Positions 51,151 through 63,800 of a stretch of DNA of 64,000 nucleotides are shown here, in pieces. How positions within the stretch are numbered: position 1 is the stretch's first letter; every line of letters begins with the position of its first letter. Below the pieces are notes generated by a model. It was not told the origin of the DNA, ran no database searches, and saw only the letters and a program-made list of their open reading frames with translations. The translations under genes were made by a program, and so were the position numbers. This DNA comes from Pezizomycotina sp. ARF18 (lineage: Eukaryota; Ascomycota), in the NCBI GenBank assembly GCA_002224055.1, contig AZLU01000004.1:387405-451404 (forward strand). Reading direction: 5' to 3'.

Positions 51151-53269
51151 TTTCTCTATATATATATTTTGATACGCAGTGTATTGAGGCTGGTTGGTTG
51201 CGTCCCTGATATCTTGCTCACGCATCCCAATTTTTTCCCCCAATATTTTTGACCTTTACAATCTCGGATGCTAATATATTAGCTACTTTGCAGCGCGTTT
51301 TCACCAAGAAAACAAACCCCGTCAAAGCCTTGACCCGCCAGCTTTTGATTATCGGGATTTGCCCTAAGTCATACCACCAGGAGACAACTCCGTGAGTGGA
51401 CCAGACTAAATAAAGCCAGGGAAAGAGGAAAGAGAAGTAAAATATCCTAGTAAGTAGAAGAAGAAACCGTATTACTATTTTATATGAATATCTATTTTGA
51501 GGTCTCTATATATTTAAAAAATTTTTTTTTCTTTTTTGGGCGTTGAACAACGTATAATAGTATTCAAGCCTTACGCATCCCCCATGCCTTTTTTCTCTCG
51601 ATAGTCGTATCTATCGTTATTGTTATTATAATCATTTAAATATTTAATTGCGTTCCTCATCAATAATACCCCCCCTTGGTGTCCTCTGAGAGAAAGCTTT
51701 CATTGCAGTATTCAAAGCATGCTCCCTCACAGCGTGCTTGATATTACCACTTTCTCCGCACCATACCCCCGCCAGAGCTTGAGAGCTCCATAAAGGAAAA
51801 AGAAAAGAAAAGAAAAAGAAACGCAAGAGAGAAAGGAAGAGGGCTGAAAAAAAAGGAAAAAAATGAAAAAGGAAAATAAATAAGAAAAAGTAACCAACAC
51901 TGGTGTAAGGTTAGCAGGATGTACCTGAGGAAGATACCGTTGAGATCAAAGACAAGGCCAATATCTAACGGATGTCATATTTAGCAACCTCCTACCAAGG
52001 TTGAAAAGAATTAGAAGAAAAAAAATATTTGAAAATAAGTTGGTAAAGGGTGAGATCAATACCGATTGCCCGCTCAAAGTTGGGCTTTTTTACCCGGCAG
52101 GCACGAATTCTATCATCCTATTTATTTTTATTTTTATTTTTACTCCTCCCCCTTTGATATCCGTCCGATAGGCATCTTTGAAAATTTATAACGCTATCAA
52201 AGAGTATTATTATTTAAAGCAAAAAAAAATAAAAAATAAAAAAATAAAGCTCAGAAAACAAGAGAAAAGAGAACGAATGGGAAGAACAGCCTAGAGCTTT
52301 TTATCCTCTGATATACATATAATATATATATCATGGTTCCTGTCGTCAGCATCATCTAGCAGTCGTGTGAAACTTCTTAAGGGACGATCCCCTCCGAAAT
52401 AGATAGATCCACTCTTGTTCTGATTGGATGATCTAACGTGGTCCTTTTTCGCACTGATTCATTCGATCCGGGAAAGAAAAAAAAAAAAAAAAAAAAGGAA
52501 GAAAATACTATTGTAATAATTTTAGAGAAACATTCCAAGAAGAAAAGAAGAATTTAGAGAATAAGGGAAGAAAAACCAGGAGAGAACAAACCAGGAAAGA
52601 AAAAGAAAATAGAAAAGGCACGGTTTCTGCTTACACAATCACATATTTTTTTAGTGCTTGCCTAGACTCGAAGTCCAAAGGATACATCTCGTACATCAGC
52701 ATATATACATATTCTCTACGCTCTCTGTAGCTCTTGGAAAGGTAAAAACAAAAGCAGTGTGTGCATTTCACTCTTTCGTTGCTACGCCTATTTTTTTTTT
52801 TTTTTTCTTTTAGTGAGGAGGTTATAGAGCCAAACAAGACCTTACCTACTTACCCAACGACACTTATTAAAAAGGTCCAATTAAAAGCAGAAGAAAAAAA
52901 AAAAAAAAAAAAAAAAAAAAGGAACGAAAACGAGGAGAAGTGAAAAAAAAAAAAAAAAAAAACCCCTCCCACACCCACACACCCACACACAACCACGAAA
53001 AAAAATACCCCCAATTTCTTTCTCTCTAATCCACAACCTCCTCTCCAACCGAGCCTTACGAATTTTCACCTTGGGCGGATAAATACACGGAGCGCTTGAG
53101 GGCAGGTCTCTGGATTGTTCTATCGCCGTGTGAAAAGTGGGTATGTAATGGATGCGATCTCTTGATTTTCTTATTCTTGTCCTTGTAATCGTTTTCTGCT
53201 ATTTTTTTTTTTCCTTCCTTATTTTCCCTCCTCTTTTCCTGCAACCCCCGTTCTCCTGCAGCTTCCAAG

Positions 53270-54170
53270 GATCGTTCTATAGTGACAGCAACAATCGCTC
53301 ACTACTTTTTCTTCCCTCCTCCTCCTCGCCACAGTATTCCTTCAGGTCACAACCGTCCCACCTCTTACGACTCTCCTTGTTTTCTACCCAAGCGACGATC
53401 CGGACTTACGTTATGAGCTGGTAAAAAAAAAAGGATCTACCCGGCGCTCCAGATCACCCCTATTTGTGTCTTCCCCAGAAACAGCTCTCTTTTCTGAATT
53501 ACCTCGCATCTTTTCCTCTCGGTCTCTCCCTCCCTACCACCTCGACGCGGATATCACTCCCATTACCGGCGAGCTCGACCTTTTCAGCCTTTTTTCCCAT
53601 TGGAAAACTTCCTTTGTACCAAATACCAGCAACCCGAAACTGACCAGGTTGTGCCAAAGGAGTGGAATGAGAACATAGACCATCCCGAAAGGCTGCCACA
53701 CAAGTACCGAAAATTTAAGGGCATAACACCGCAAAAAAATAAACAGATAAATAATAGCAAAAGAAATTCGCAAAGGAATCAAGGGCACTGTACCAAGGAG
53801 TTCGAGCCGTTACGTACTGAGAGCGAAGAGCCCCGCACAGGGGGACGAGGGTATTGAGGGCCTTTCAATCAGCGGTTCCATATTGACGCAGAATCCTATT
53901 TCGGTGCACTGCATATACATATACGGTCATACGCCAACGCCTTTGGGAAGCACTCCAGCTACACCTTACGACTTACCACCCACAGTCTTCGAGCTTTCAA
54001 GTATATTTTGAAGGGGGGAGAATATCGCAGACTGCGGATTTCGCCAGCCTCAGCCCAGTCAAGTTGGGCAGATAATCTTACTTGCAGGGGACGAGCTATT
54101 CCACGGCTCGCCTTACGACGAAGTGCGGCTACGCAATCAGCAGGTAACTCGTTCGAGACGGCGGCGAGAA
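53270..54170 (+). pseudogene. coding-like stretch of unknown family, frame-broken
   Basis: Successive plus-strand pieces have ordinary protein composition: SPETALFSELPRIFSSRSLP and LDADITPITGELDLFSLFSH (about 53,474-53,600), RYVLRAKSPAQGDEGIEGLS and ISGSILTQNPISVHCIYIYG (about 53,805-53,930), TPYDLPPTVFELSSIF (to 54,009), SQTADFASLSPVKLG, then ILLAGDELFHGSPYDEVRLR (about 54,075-54,140). The pieces sit in different frames, like the other genes of the window, so this may be a real gene with the same indel problem. A C/T-rich leader precedes it. I do not recognise the family, and borders and introns are uncertain. Confidence 0.42.
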
Positions 54171-54396
54171 GGCGAGGAGGAATAGTTTTGCTGACGAGGG
54201 TGGGTACAGATTGTGCGCTCCCTGAAGAAGGCTTGCTGTACCTGATAGGTGAGAATAGCTTCTGTCGCATCTGCTTTTTTTTTTTTTTTTTTAGGAACCT
54301 TTGCTTTCTTGTTTCCTTTCCTTTTTTTTCGAACGGTTTTTTCTTTTATTTTTTATTTTCATTAGCGGTGGGTACGGTGTTCGAGACCCCCCTCCC

Positions 54397-54429
<33 letters not shown>

Positions 54430-56301
54430 ATCAAAGAAAAAAATAAATTATAATAAAGGGAGAAATGCTGTTAAAAAAATCATCACGGTTCTTTGCGAGC
54501 TTGGGGACCTTTTAGTGGGCTAGAACGAGTTTTTTTTTCCCCTTTTTTTTAAAAAAATTTTTTTTTCGTCCTTTCAATATCATGTTTGGGGGAGTCTTCT
54601 CCCAGGCCCATATTGCCTAAAACAGCAGAGAGCATATCAAGTGCGTTTCAATAAGACAATGTGCAATCATCGCATCCTGCTTAATATTTCTTAGCGATTG
54701 GATACTGTTCACCGCCGGATTTTTCTGGTCTCACCACCCTGCTTTCTTATATTTTGGTTGCTTCTTTGATATCTTACGTTCTGCTCTGCTTTGTTCCTTT
54801 GCTTTTTTTTTTCCTTACCTTTTCTCGTCTTCCTCTCCTTTCGATCTCAATTCTTTGCCTTTGGCCCTCGTTCCTCGTATTTACTTCCTTGTCTGTACAA
54901 GATCTGTTACTTCGGAGCAAAACCCCCAAAGGCTCAGAGCATGCATACCTTTCACTTATGCCCATAGGCTTTCAAGAATCTTCCTCATAATATCTACACA
55001 CGTGGTCATTAACTTCCACGTTTTTTTTTTTTTTATTCCCCTTTCGATATCAAGGCATTTGTGCTACAATTTGTTGTAGCTCCGTATGTATCTGCTATCT
55101 GAACGGACTGCTGTGCCTTGAGGTGCGCAAGGCGAAGCGTTGTTTTCCAGGTTATCACCCTTTCCTTATACCAGCCTGTGGAGAGTTGTGCTACGGATCC
55201 CTGAACCTTTCTTTCTTTTTTTCTTCTTTCCCTTCCCTCTTTCTTTTCTTTTTTCCCGTCAGCAATCTCTTCATCGTCTATTCTTTCTCCATGTTAGAAA
55301 CTGAAGAAGAATAAAGTTAGATCATTTATTTATTTTTCTGGGAAACTTCGCTCACGCCCGAATTTCTGGTATAGGGTACATCAATTTCTAAGTCCCGAAG
55401 AGGAGGACAATACACCCGCAATTTTCTTTCTCCTCGACAGGATATACCTATTTTCTATCCTCTCTTTCTCTCTTTCGTCTTGAGCGTCAGACGGCTGGTA
55501 CGAGTATTATCTTTCTCTTGCTCTTATTGAGATAATTCCCGCCTGATTTTTGCGCGTCTCGTAGCATTTTTCGTCTTGCTATCTTATTTTATTTCCATCC
55601 TTGATAGATCTGCTGCTCTATTGTCATTTTTTCTACATTTAATTGACTCTTTCCCCCTCCCGTTTTCCGGCTTCCCCCTCCCCCCCCACCCACTCCCCAT
55701 TGTCATTTTTCTTTACTCCTTTTCTCTTTTTCAAACTGATATACTTCGATTTGTTGCATGTTTTGACATTAATCGTCCTCTGCTTGTAAGTTTCAGCTGA
55801 GATCCACTGTTAAAAAGCCTTTTAGCAGCTTGGTCCCTCTTTCATGTTACTTGTCAGCAGACTCTCCTTACCTCAATTTGCTTCCCCCAGCCTTCGCTAC
55901 TCTGACGGCTAAAAGGTTGCTCGTCCGGGGTCTCGTCTATCGGATGCATCGCCGTCCGCAAAACACTTCTCCAATCTCTCGCTCTCTTCCACGATAAGAA
56001 AGACTACTGCTCTTCTCGCTCACCACCTCTTCTTTTTGACCTCTTTCTTCTTTCAACGTCAACGACTACTTCAGCTGTTTTCCTTCGAGCGAGTTCCGGA
56101 CAAGTCAATTCTCCATAGAGTTCCGAGATTTCTGTTTCTCCCCTTCCTAGCAGGAACACGAAGCCTTTCAAGATACTCTTGTGCTCCTGAATTGAAGTTA
56201 TCGTATATATCAAAATTCAAGATATAAATATACGGTTATCTCCCAGGACAAACCTTGCTGAAGGGGCCACCCATCATAAGACGCGCGGCTTCTCGCTGAC
56301 G
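54171..56301 (+). promoter_or_regulatory. upstream region of the kelch gene
   Basis: T- and C-rich DNA with A30 at 54,398-54,427 and T tracts at about 54,271, 54,531 and 55,021. From 55.4 kb on it is strongly pyrimidine-rich, typical of a fungal promoter and leader. A TATA-like AAGATATAAATATACGG lies about 80 bp before the start codon. No other coding signal was found. Confidence 0.4.
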
Positions 56302-59125
56302 ATGGGAAAGGATAAGGCTAAGGGCAAGGAACGAGAGAGAGATTGGAAAGGCAGGACTTTGAAGACCGTCGTCGACGAGCACCATAGCCCGAAGAGTAGA
56401 GGCGGCGACGAGATCGAGCCTTCCATCACACAGGACGATCTTTATAGCACTGGTGGCGTCCTCGTCGGCGTTGCCGCGAGTGGCGATCTCAGTCGCTCTT
56501 CATCCCCTGCGCGGTCGTTGTCTTTGAGGAAAAGGATTTCCTCTCCAGTCTCTGTTCCGTTAGCTAACATCCTGAATATATCACCCCACAGACGCCGACC
56601 GAGCCTGCAAACAAGAGCAAGTGGAGGCCAAGTATCGGCAAGTCAGCGTTCAAGAAGCGGGAGTGCTCATTCCCCTACTATCGCGGCCGCCAACGCGCCG
56701 CCTACAACAGCAATAGCAACGACTACAACCACAACAGTATCATCTAGTAATCTCAACTACTTGAAAGGTCCCCGTGGAGCTGGAGGTTCAACAACCACCC
56801 TAGCTTCCACGGTTTCCTCGATCGCATCCGGTTTACCGCAGCCTTCCGAACATTCTAGGATGGGTGATAGCCCAACCGTACCATCATTCGCAGAAACCAC
56901 AGCAGCACCAGCACCAGCAGCACCAGCACCAGCAGCACCACAACCGTTATCAGCCCCAGCATCGGCGATATCGGCCGCATCACCCACTTCAGCCAGAAGC
57001 GACTACGGTAAATTTGCTCGACGTTTTGCGCACGAATACTCAGCAATGAGGGCATACGACGAATGGAGCTCGGACCTGCCGGCGGAAGAAGAGGAGGAAT
57101 ACGTCGCAGGAGTTGACGGAAAGGCTGGGATACGGAGGATAGCAGCTTCCAGGCGTATAATATCTCCGCAGACGCAAGGGCAGGAAGAGCTTATCCTGCC
57201 AGCCGTCAGCGATACGGTGGGGCGGGGAGATCAAGACCGGGACGAATCTAGCACCAGTTTAGGTATCATAGATGCTGCCAGGAAGAGCAAGAGCCGCTCG
57301 AGCTCTAACGCATCATCTCGGAATCCTTCACCGACGCTGCCGATGCGCGCACAAATACGCTGGATAGCTCGTCGGATACGTATAGTCGCAGGCAGGGGGA
57401 GAGTGGTCCCTATTCTCGTCCCGGTAGTGTACCTCCCGGAGTGACAGTTTACATAGGCATTTTCTGAACGGTCAAGCAAACAAGCAGACTCATCTAGCCC
57501 TCCGTCGAACTCTTCCTCCTTGCGAGCCTCTTCGCTCAACCAAATCGCCGCCGTGAAGCAGCAACGCTCCGCCATGAGCGAGTCTCACCCGCCGAAGTCT
57601 TCGTCCTCGAACTCGTCTTCTGAAGCTTTGTCGACAACGATAGCTACCACGACCCGCAAACCTACGCAATCCGCCACGAAGATGTCGCTAACAAGCGCTT
57701 CGAAACACGGCAACAACTTGAACAAGCGGCACCACCCACCGTCGCTCGAACCTCCCCTTCCGGATCCCCTTGCGCCGCGCGTTGACCTTGCACCGGCAAG
57801 CGGCATGTATTGGTATAGGGCCCTGTCTCACGGTCTTGAGACGACTCCTTTACGCGCGCACACCTGCACGTTAGTCGGTAGCTCGGTCTACGTCTTCGGC
57901 GGATGCGACGCCAGGTCGTGCTTCAACGATCTTTATGTGTTTGATGCGGATTCCATGTATTGGTCGAAACCGACTGTCCAGGGAGATGTACCTCCACCGT
58001 TACGTGCGATGACAACTACCGCGGTCGGAAAGAAGCTGTTAATTTTTGGAGGCGGCGACGGTCCGACGTATTACAATGACCTTTACATCCTGGACACCGT
58101 CACGCATCGTTACACTAAACCGAAGATCTCAGGCGTGCTGCCCAGCAAGCGCAGAGCACATACTGCATGTCTCTACAAGAATGGCCTGTATGTTTTTGGA
58201 GGTGGCGACGGCGTGCGGGCTCTCAACGACGTTTGGAGGCTGGACGTTACGGATCTCAACAAGATGAGCTGGAAACTGATATCCGCTCCGATGGGAGGAG
58301 GCGGCACTTCGGCAGCAGTTCGACGAACAACCATTCCAGCGGCGGTAGCGGTAGCCTCCGTGACTCTGGCAAGAGCACCGCTGCCGCTTCGGCAACGAGC
58401 CTCCTCGCGGTTTCGACGAGTAACCCGACGAACTCGAAACATCCAGCGGCATCGACTACCTCGTCGTCGTCCAACCGGCCTACGACTTCGTCTTCTAACG
58501 CAAGCGGGTCGACGCAAAACGCAGCGGGAACGAAGGGTGCCAGGCCGACGGCGAGAGGTTATCACACCGCGAACATGGTGCAGAACAAGCTGATCATCTT
58601 TGGAGGATCTGACGGCGTCGAGTGCTTCCGGGATGTATGGGTCTTTGACGTCGAGACGAACGTGTGGAAGTGCGTGGACATCACCGTCAGCTACCGCGGT
58701 TGAGCCATACTGCAACGATCATAGGCAGTTACCTGTTCGTAGTCGGAGGGCATGACGGTGTAGAGTACAGCAGCGAAGTGCTGCTGCTTAATTTAGGTAC
58801 GTATTGAATCTCAACAAGATTCACAGCCCGCATTTATACTAATTGATATAATCTCTAGTAACGATGCAATGGGATCGCCGGAAAGTGTACGGTCTTCCAC
58901 CTAGTGGGCGAGGATACCACGGCGCCGTTCTTCACGATTCGAGGCTGTTCATTATTGGCGGATTTGACGGTAAGAGTCCCCTTTGCATTGTTAAAGTCGA
59001 ATCTAGTATTGAATACTGACTTTTGGACTCCCTATAGGCACGCGGTGTTTAACGACACATACATTCTGGAACTCGCCGTCAGCAGCTATTACTCCCAGAT
59101 CTCTCACTTCACTATCGAAGTGTAG
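56302..59125 (+). CDS. six-blade kelch-repeat protein
   Basis: The N-terminal 450-500 residues are low-complexity (Ser, Thr, Ala, Pro), starting MGKDKAKGKERERDWKGRTL, with an (APAPA)-rich run at 56,898-56,943. Six kelch blades follow from about 57,857. Each has R-x-H/M-T then an FGG/VGG-DG-type turn and a W/Y ending: VYVFGGCDARSCFNDLYVFD, LLIFGGGDGPTYYNDLYILD, LYVFGGGDGVRALNDVWRLD, LIIFGGSDGVECFRDVWVFD, LFVVGGHDGVEYSSEVLLL and LFIIGGFDG-HAVFNDTYIL. Six blades make a closed propeller used for protein binding. Between blades 3 and 4 lies a Ser/Thr/Asn-rich linker of about 90 residues (58,285-58,550). Introns are 58,797-58,858 and 58,970-59,037. Frame changes occur within the N-terminal half, near 57,340-57,470 (with a stop between the low-complexity part and the blades), near 58,300, at about 58,698 and at the last splice. 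Size is about 900 residues. Related fungal proteins act in cell polarity and signalling; the exact role is not known. Confidence 0.85.
58797..58858 (+). other. kelch gene intron between blades 5 and 6
   Basis: GTACGT donor, ACTAATTGA branch-like site and CTCTAG acceptor; 62 nt. The joined codons continue LLLNLVTMQWDRRKV. Confidence 0.85.
58970..59037 (+). other. kelch gene intron inside blade 6
   Basis: GTAAGA donor right after IIGGFD and CCTATAG acceptor before the HAVFNDTYIL part; 68 nt. The frame is off by one base at this joint. Confidence 0.7.
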
Positions 59126-59764
59126 ATCTTCAAATAGACTTTTTTTTGTTACTCCAACGAAACCTTTTTTGGGACCACTTTTATTATTATGTTGATGACT
59201 TTAACTCTCCTTGTTGATTTTTTCTTCCTTTTTCTCCATGCATACACGGTGTTGGGTATCTCTACATTTGTCGCCTTTTCTTTTTCCTTTGTTTTTATTA
59301 TCCCTCCTTACTATGTCTATAACGGCCGTTCGGTAATACTTTATGAAGAATCTCCTTTGTCTAAAAACATAATTTTCCCTTTGTATGTTCATGTTTTTTA
59401 ACCTCCTCCATTCTCTAATACCAACAACCCACTACATCTCCCTCCGTTAATCACGCACATCCCCTTTTCACAAACTCCTAGTGAAACCTACCCTTTCATC
59501 CTGGTAATTAGCCCTTCGATACCTCCTCTTGTTTTTCTTTTTGTCTTTTACCCTTTTTTTCGCTTTTTCTTTTAGCTACGCTGCTGTATACCTCTATAAA
59601 CGAAATCATGTAATTTCCTTCTTTTTCTCTTTTCTCTAACTTCTTTTTTTTTTATTATTAATTTTTCTAACTCCCTCGTTGGTTGAAATACAAAAAGTTT
59701 CGTTTACTCGTTTAACCCTAAGGTCTCTAATTAAATCCCTTTGTCTGAAAAAGCGGTGAAGAGA

Positions 59765-59797
<33 letters not shown>

Positions 59798-60839
59798 TTA
59801 TTATCTTACTGTTTGGAAGATGTGTTTCTTTTTATGAAGTGATATGAGGTGAAATGTAATTTTTTTTTTATTTACTTGGACTTAAAGTATCTATTTTTAC
59901 GAGCTGTTGAAGAGGAATTATTAAAATAAGTAATATAAAAAACCCATCGAAAAAAAAAACAAGTCCTGATATTGTTAAGAGGAACCTGATTGGTAATAGT
60001 AATCTCAGATTTGCATCTAGTAGTTTATACTAGTAGATGTTTAAAAGGAATTACTGTGCTGAGTATATTTCGCTCGCTATAGTAGTAGCCTGATGGTCCA
60101 TGATATAGAATACCAATCTGCAAATACATTCGAAAAAGCGTAATTTTGTTTTTGGCGGAGAGGAATATTTCGCCATGGAAAAAAAGTTTGCCATAGAAAA
60201 AAAATTCGCCATAGAAAAATAATAATACTACTGGCAAAGAAACAAGTACGCTTTGCAACTAACAATTAATAATAACGTATCAACCAACAGCATATCTCAC
60301 GTAGCATTGTATATCGATCCGTTGAGGCAGGCTATTCATAATAAACGATGATCCTTTATGACAGTGGATCTGAACACTTTATAAGATCCCTCTCACCGTT
60401 TATTGCAATCTTGCAACAATATAGAGGGAAACACTTTCGCCGGGGATACAACCACCAACTCACATACTGACACCATATGAGGAGCTTTAGCTTTGTATTA
60501 TAACTTCGCGGAGGAATAACGTGGTTTGCTGATAATGGACTGATATAACGCCCGGAGAACGAAGGTGACATATTTCTGGACACTTGAAGGACGATTGCCG
60601 AGTTCGTGATATGCATGATTTCGTGAAGATGACGGGGGTTGATTAAAAAGAAGAAAAGAGAAAAAAAAAAAAAAAGGGAAGCGAAAGGTTGACTTCCGAG
60701 AAGCAGATGTAGGATGGATAGAGCCGTTTTCTGTGAATGGTTGGCTGAAGCAGGATACATTGCAAAGATATTTTACAACATCGTCAATAGGGTACTTCAG
60801 CCACCGTCGAAAGCAGCAATAAATAGTCATTAAACACGT
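59126..60839. other. 3' flank of the kelch gene and intergenic DNA
   Basis: T-rich 3' flank with a 28-base T tract at 59,769-59,796, then sequence with short A runs. No coding signal. A small tandem repeat at 60,168 is listed separately. Confidence 0.45.
60168..60220. repeat. three-copy minisatellite of 17-19 bp
   Basis: TTCGCCATGGAAAAAAAG, TTTGCCATAGAAAAAAAA and TTCGCCATAGAAAAAT follow each other (60,168-60,186, 60,187-60,204, 60,205-60,220). The copies differ by single bases. Confidence 0.85.
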
Positions 60840-63800
60840 CAGTAATAGGCGGGGACCATCCGTACCAGTATCAAGCGGTCAGCAAGGTTCTACTTCTTTG
60901 CTATACTACGGACCTACGCGCCGCAGCACAGCAACATAAAACTCTTAGAACACTGAGGGCAAAAGCACCGCCTACATAACTAGGAAGTTTACCTTTGCGT
61001 TACTATTATAGTTCGAGAAGGTTTTATGGACGAAAATATGCTTAGAGGAAGCCCTCGGATATTACTACACCCAAGGAGTGACAATCGATAGCCTAGTTCC
61101 CCGAAACCCGACTACCCATATCACGAATACGATGCACCTAAGGATGGTTAAATTCATTATGTGTAACATTCTCGAAACATCGGGCAGAACGCCTAGTGTC
61201 TTCGCTATTGACTTTCTTGGGGTAAATAGAATGTTTTCGGTGAGGGTATTTCGTAGAACTCGATCTCGTATCTGTCGATAGAAAACCACGATTATCCCAT
61301 TTGATGCCACGACCGTCATCCTATAATCATCGACAAACGCAGTGGGAAGCTTCGTCGGTTGGAGCGATAGTTAGCCAGTCTCGTGCTTTTTCAAAGTCAG
61401 AAAGAGGAGGATCGCCCTCGCACATGACTTTGTACCGATTTGCATGGAACGCGCGATACTCGGTAGTAACTGGCAGTAAAGAAAAATGGCAAGCCCGCAT
61501 AATTGCTAAAAGCAACAGTGACGACGTATAGCGTGGAATGTTGATAAGTATCTCTTTCACGCGATAGGAGGACTGCAGCAAACACTCTGAAGTATACTAG
61601 CGTATCGTTTAAGAATATTCTATTATGGTTGGGTGATATTCCAGTAATCTCACGATCCAATCACAGAGAGACGGTCCGTTTATATTATCATTTTGAACGG
61701 TTACACAGTTGAAGATGGTTCAGAAGCTACTATATCGGCATATTCTTAAGCATCGTTCAACTTTAAGTTCGAGAATTGGGTACCATAATGATCTCGAAGA
61801 TCTTCTCATTCATCTGTTCAACAACGGTGTATAGCACTGCGCACATGTTCCTTAACGAAATACTCCCCGATTTCATATTTACGGTGAGAAATAGGAACTA
61901 ATGCCGTTGCGGACATATTTCTACGGATCGCGGGTTAAAATTATACTTAATTAGCAAACCCTGGTTTTCGTGTGGCTTATATTCCCGTTAACGAACCCAG
62001 CCCACGCGTATGTCTAGAGTATCCTTTCCACGCATCTTTTTCAACGCTACGTTTTCGTCGAATGATTTCGAGAACCTTCATAGGGCTGGTGTATTGGTGT
62101 ACGAGAGCCGGAAAGCAGCATGATATGGCGGTTTCAGATTCTATCAGATTTGCTTTCCGTAGAAGATCTCTATCTGGAACATAGAAATATTTCGTGATGA
62201 CCAGCGAGACATATTGCCACCATGTGACAGCGTACAACGGAGGGTTCGACTTTAATATTACTCGCATCTCAAGAAGAGTCTTAAAATTTCAACCCAGCTA
62301 GTTCGGTACTCTTGCATTTTTCTTCCCTCTCGCTGAGACAAACGTATGGCCATCCCCCCTATTGCTGTGGAAAAAAAAAAAACACTAATACTGGCAAATA
62401 AGCAAATAAAACCACTAGGCTTCGGTTAAGAATAATGTATCGACCTACAGCGTATAGTCACATATATATACACAAAGCAATAAATTAGATTCGATTAATT
62501 TTACCTCGTATCAGGACCATGACATAAGACCGATTGATGCTACTTGGTACATTCGAACCATCTGTTTAATTACGAATTCTTGTCTCAACAGCACGAGATG
62601 GCCACGGATTCCGTATAGTATTTGGAAGTGGAGCTTTAAATAACCACCATGAGAAGTACGCTACATAACGAGGCAGTATTAGGCACTAACATTTATAGGC
62701 GCCCATAGCTGTATCACTTAGTGTTTTCGCGGTTGATAGTGATACGAGCGATATTGAAATTTGGTCCAGCAGAGAGCCAAAGATAGAGGCCACAACCGCT
62801 ATAGCTATATCTCCACATCTACGTAGTCTTGTAATCGCTCTTCTAAGTACAACCCTGTACGGGATCACAGACTCGGGGTAGTTACGCCATGAAGTGAGTA
62901 CACCGGAAGTAGGAGATAGTACGATAGAGTTTCAAACAAGAATTCGGGCGAGTGTACGATATTGATTTCGTACCAATTTCGCGCACCCCGATAACGAGCG
63001 GTACGACCGCTCTGACTAGATGATCGCAGCAGGATATTTATTATCCGAGATAAAACGGCGCGGTTGCCAACATGATAGCTAAACACCGCCAGGTTTCGCC
63101 TGAAAGCTTGGGTAGATTCCGTGGATTCGCGTATGCGTTTATGAAGATCACTTATCATACCTGTAGCCAGAGTTATTGCGTAGACTCCAGATAACTAGGC
63201 ACTGCAACGACGATGATGTGAACGAATTAGACGCACTTCTTCTGAAACACACGAGCACATGATATCTGAGACTTCTCGAGCCACAACTCCCAGGTCGCTG
63301 AGAAGCGTGATATTAAGGAGAACGGAACTCCAGCGGATGCAGTTCCATCACCGCCTTTCAATGTTTTAGGGAAGGTTCTACAAAGGATAGTAGCACATTA
63401 TTTAACGTTCTTGATCATGACTAACTGCGTTAGTATTCTAATATATAGCAGTATACGACAAAGAATAATATTGGAACATACGATAACCTCCAGTGGATAG
63501 TTCTATTTGAACGAACAAGCGGATGGGTGATAGTAACATTCGAACGGACAAGCTGCTGAACATGATTCTATACTAATAATCGAGATATTCAAATATAAAT
63601 CCATCTCACAAGTTTCATGTCTGTGGAGCTGAGTACCGTCATTGATCATAGGATGGATCTTGAGATTCGTACAGTTCAACACGGCCGATAGAGCCCTTTA
63701 AGTATTACTAAATGTATGATTATACTAAATAAAAGTTCGTCGGATTCACGCACAGAAAACTCTGTTTCATAGCGTTCACAATCGGGGACCATAGTTTTTT

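Larger units (their letters stand above)
45439..53250. other. intergenic region rich in homopolymers, no gene recognised
   Basis: About 7.8 kb with more than ten A or T tracts over 12 nt, an AAT microsatellite and opposed T27/A29 tracts. The longest frames (for example 47,264-47,785 on the minus strand) are shadows of low-complexity sequence. A stretch at 47,640-48,050 on the plus strand is open for 130 codons with no recognised domain and ordinary composition; it was not accepted as a gene. Pyrimidine-rich leader-like DNA occurs at 50.1-51.1 kb. Confidence 0.45.

Noticed and set aside
53152-53424. Phe/Ser-rich open frame starting with a hydrophobic stretch, like a signal peptide
   Set aside because: The hydrophobic part is a T-rich leader tract; codon content is low-complexity until the coding-like part further on.
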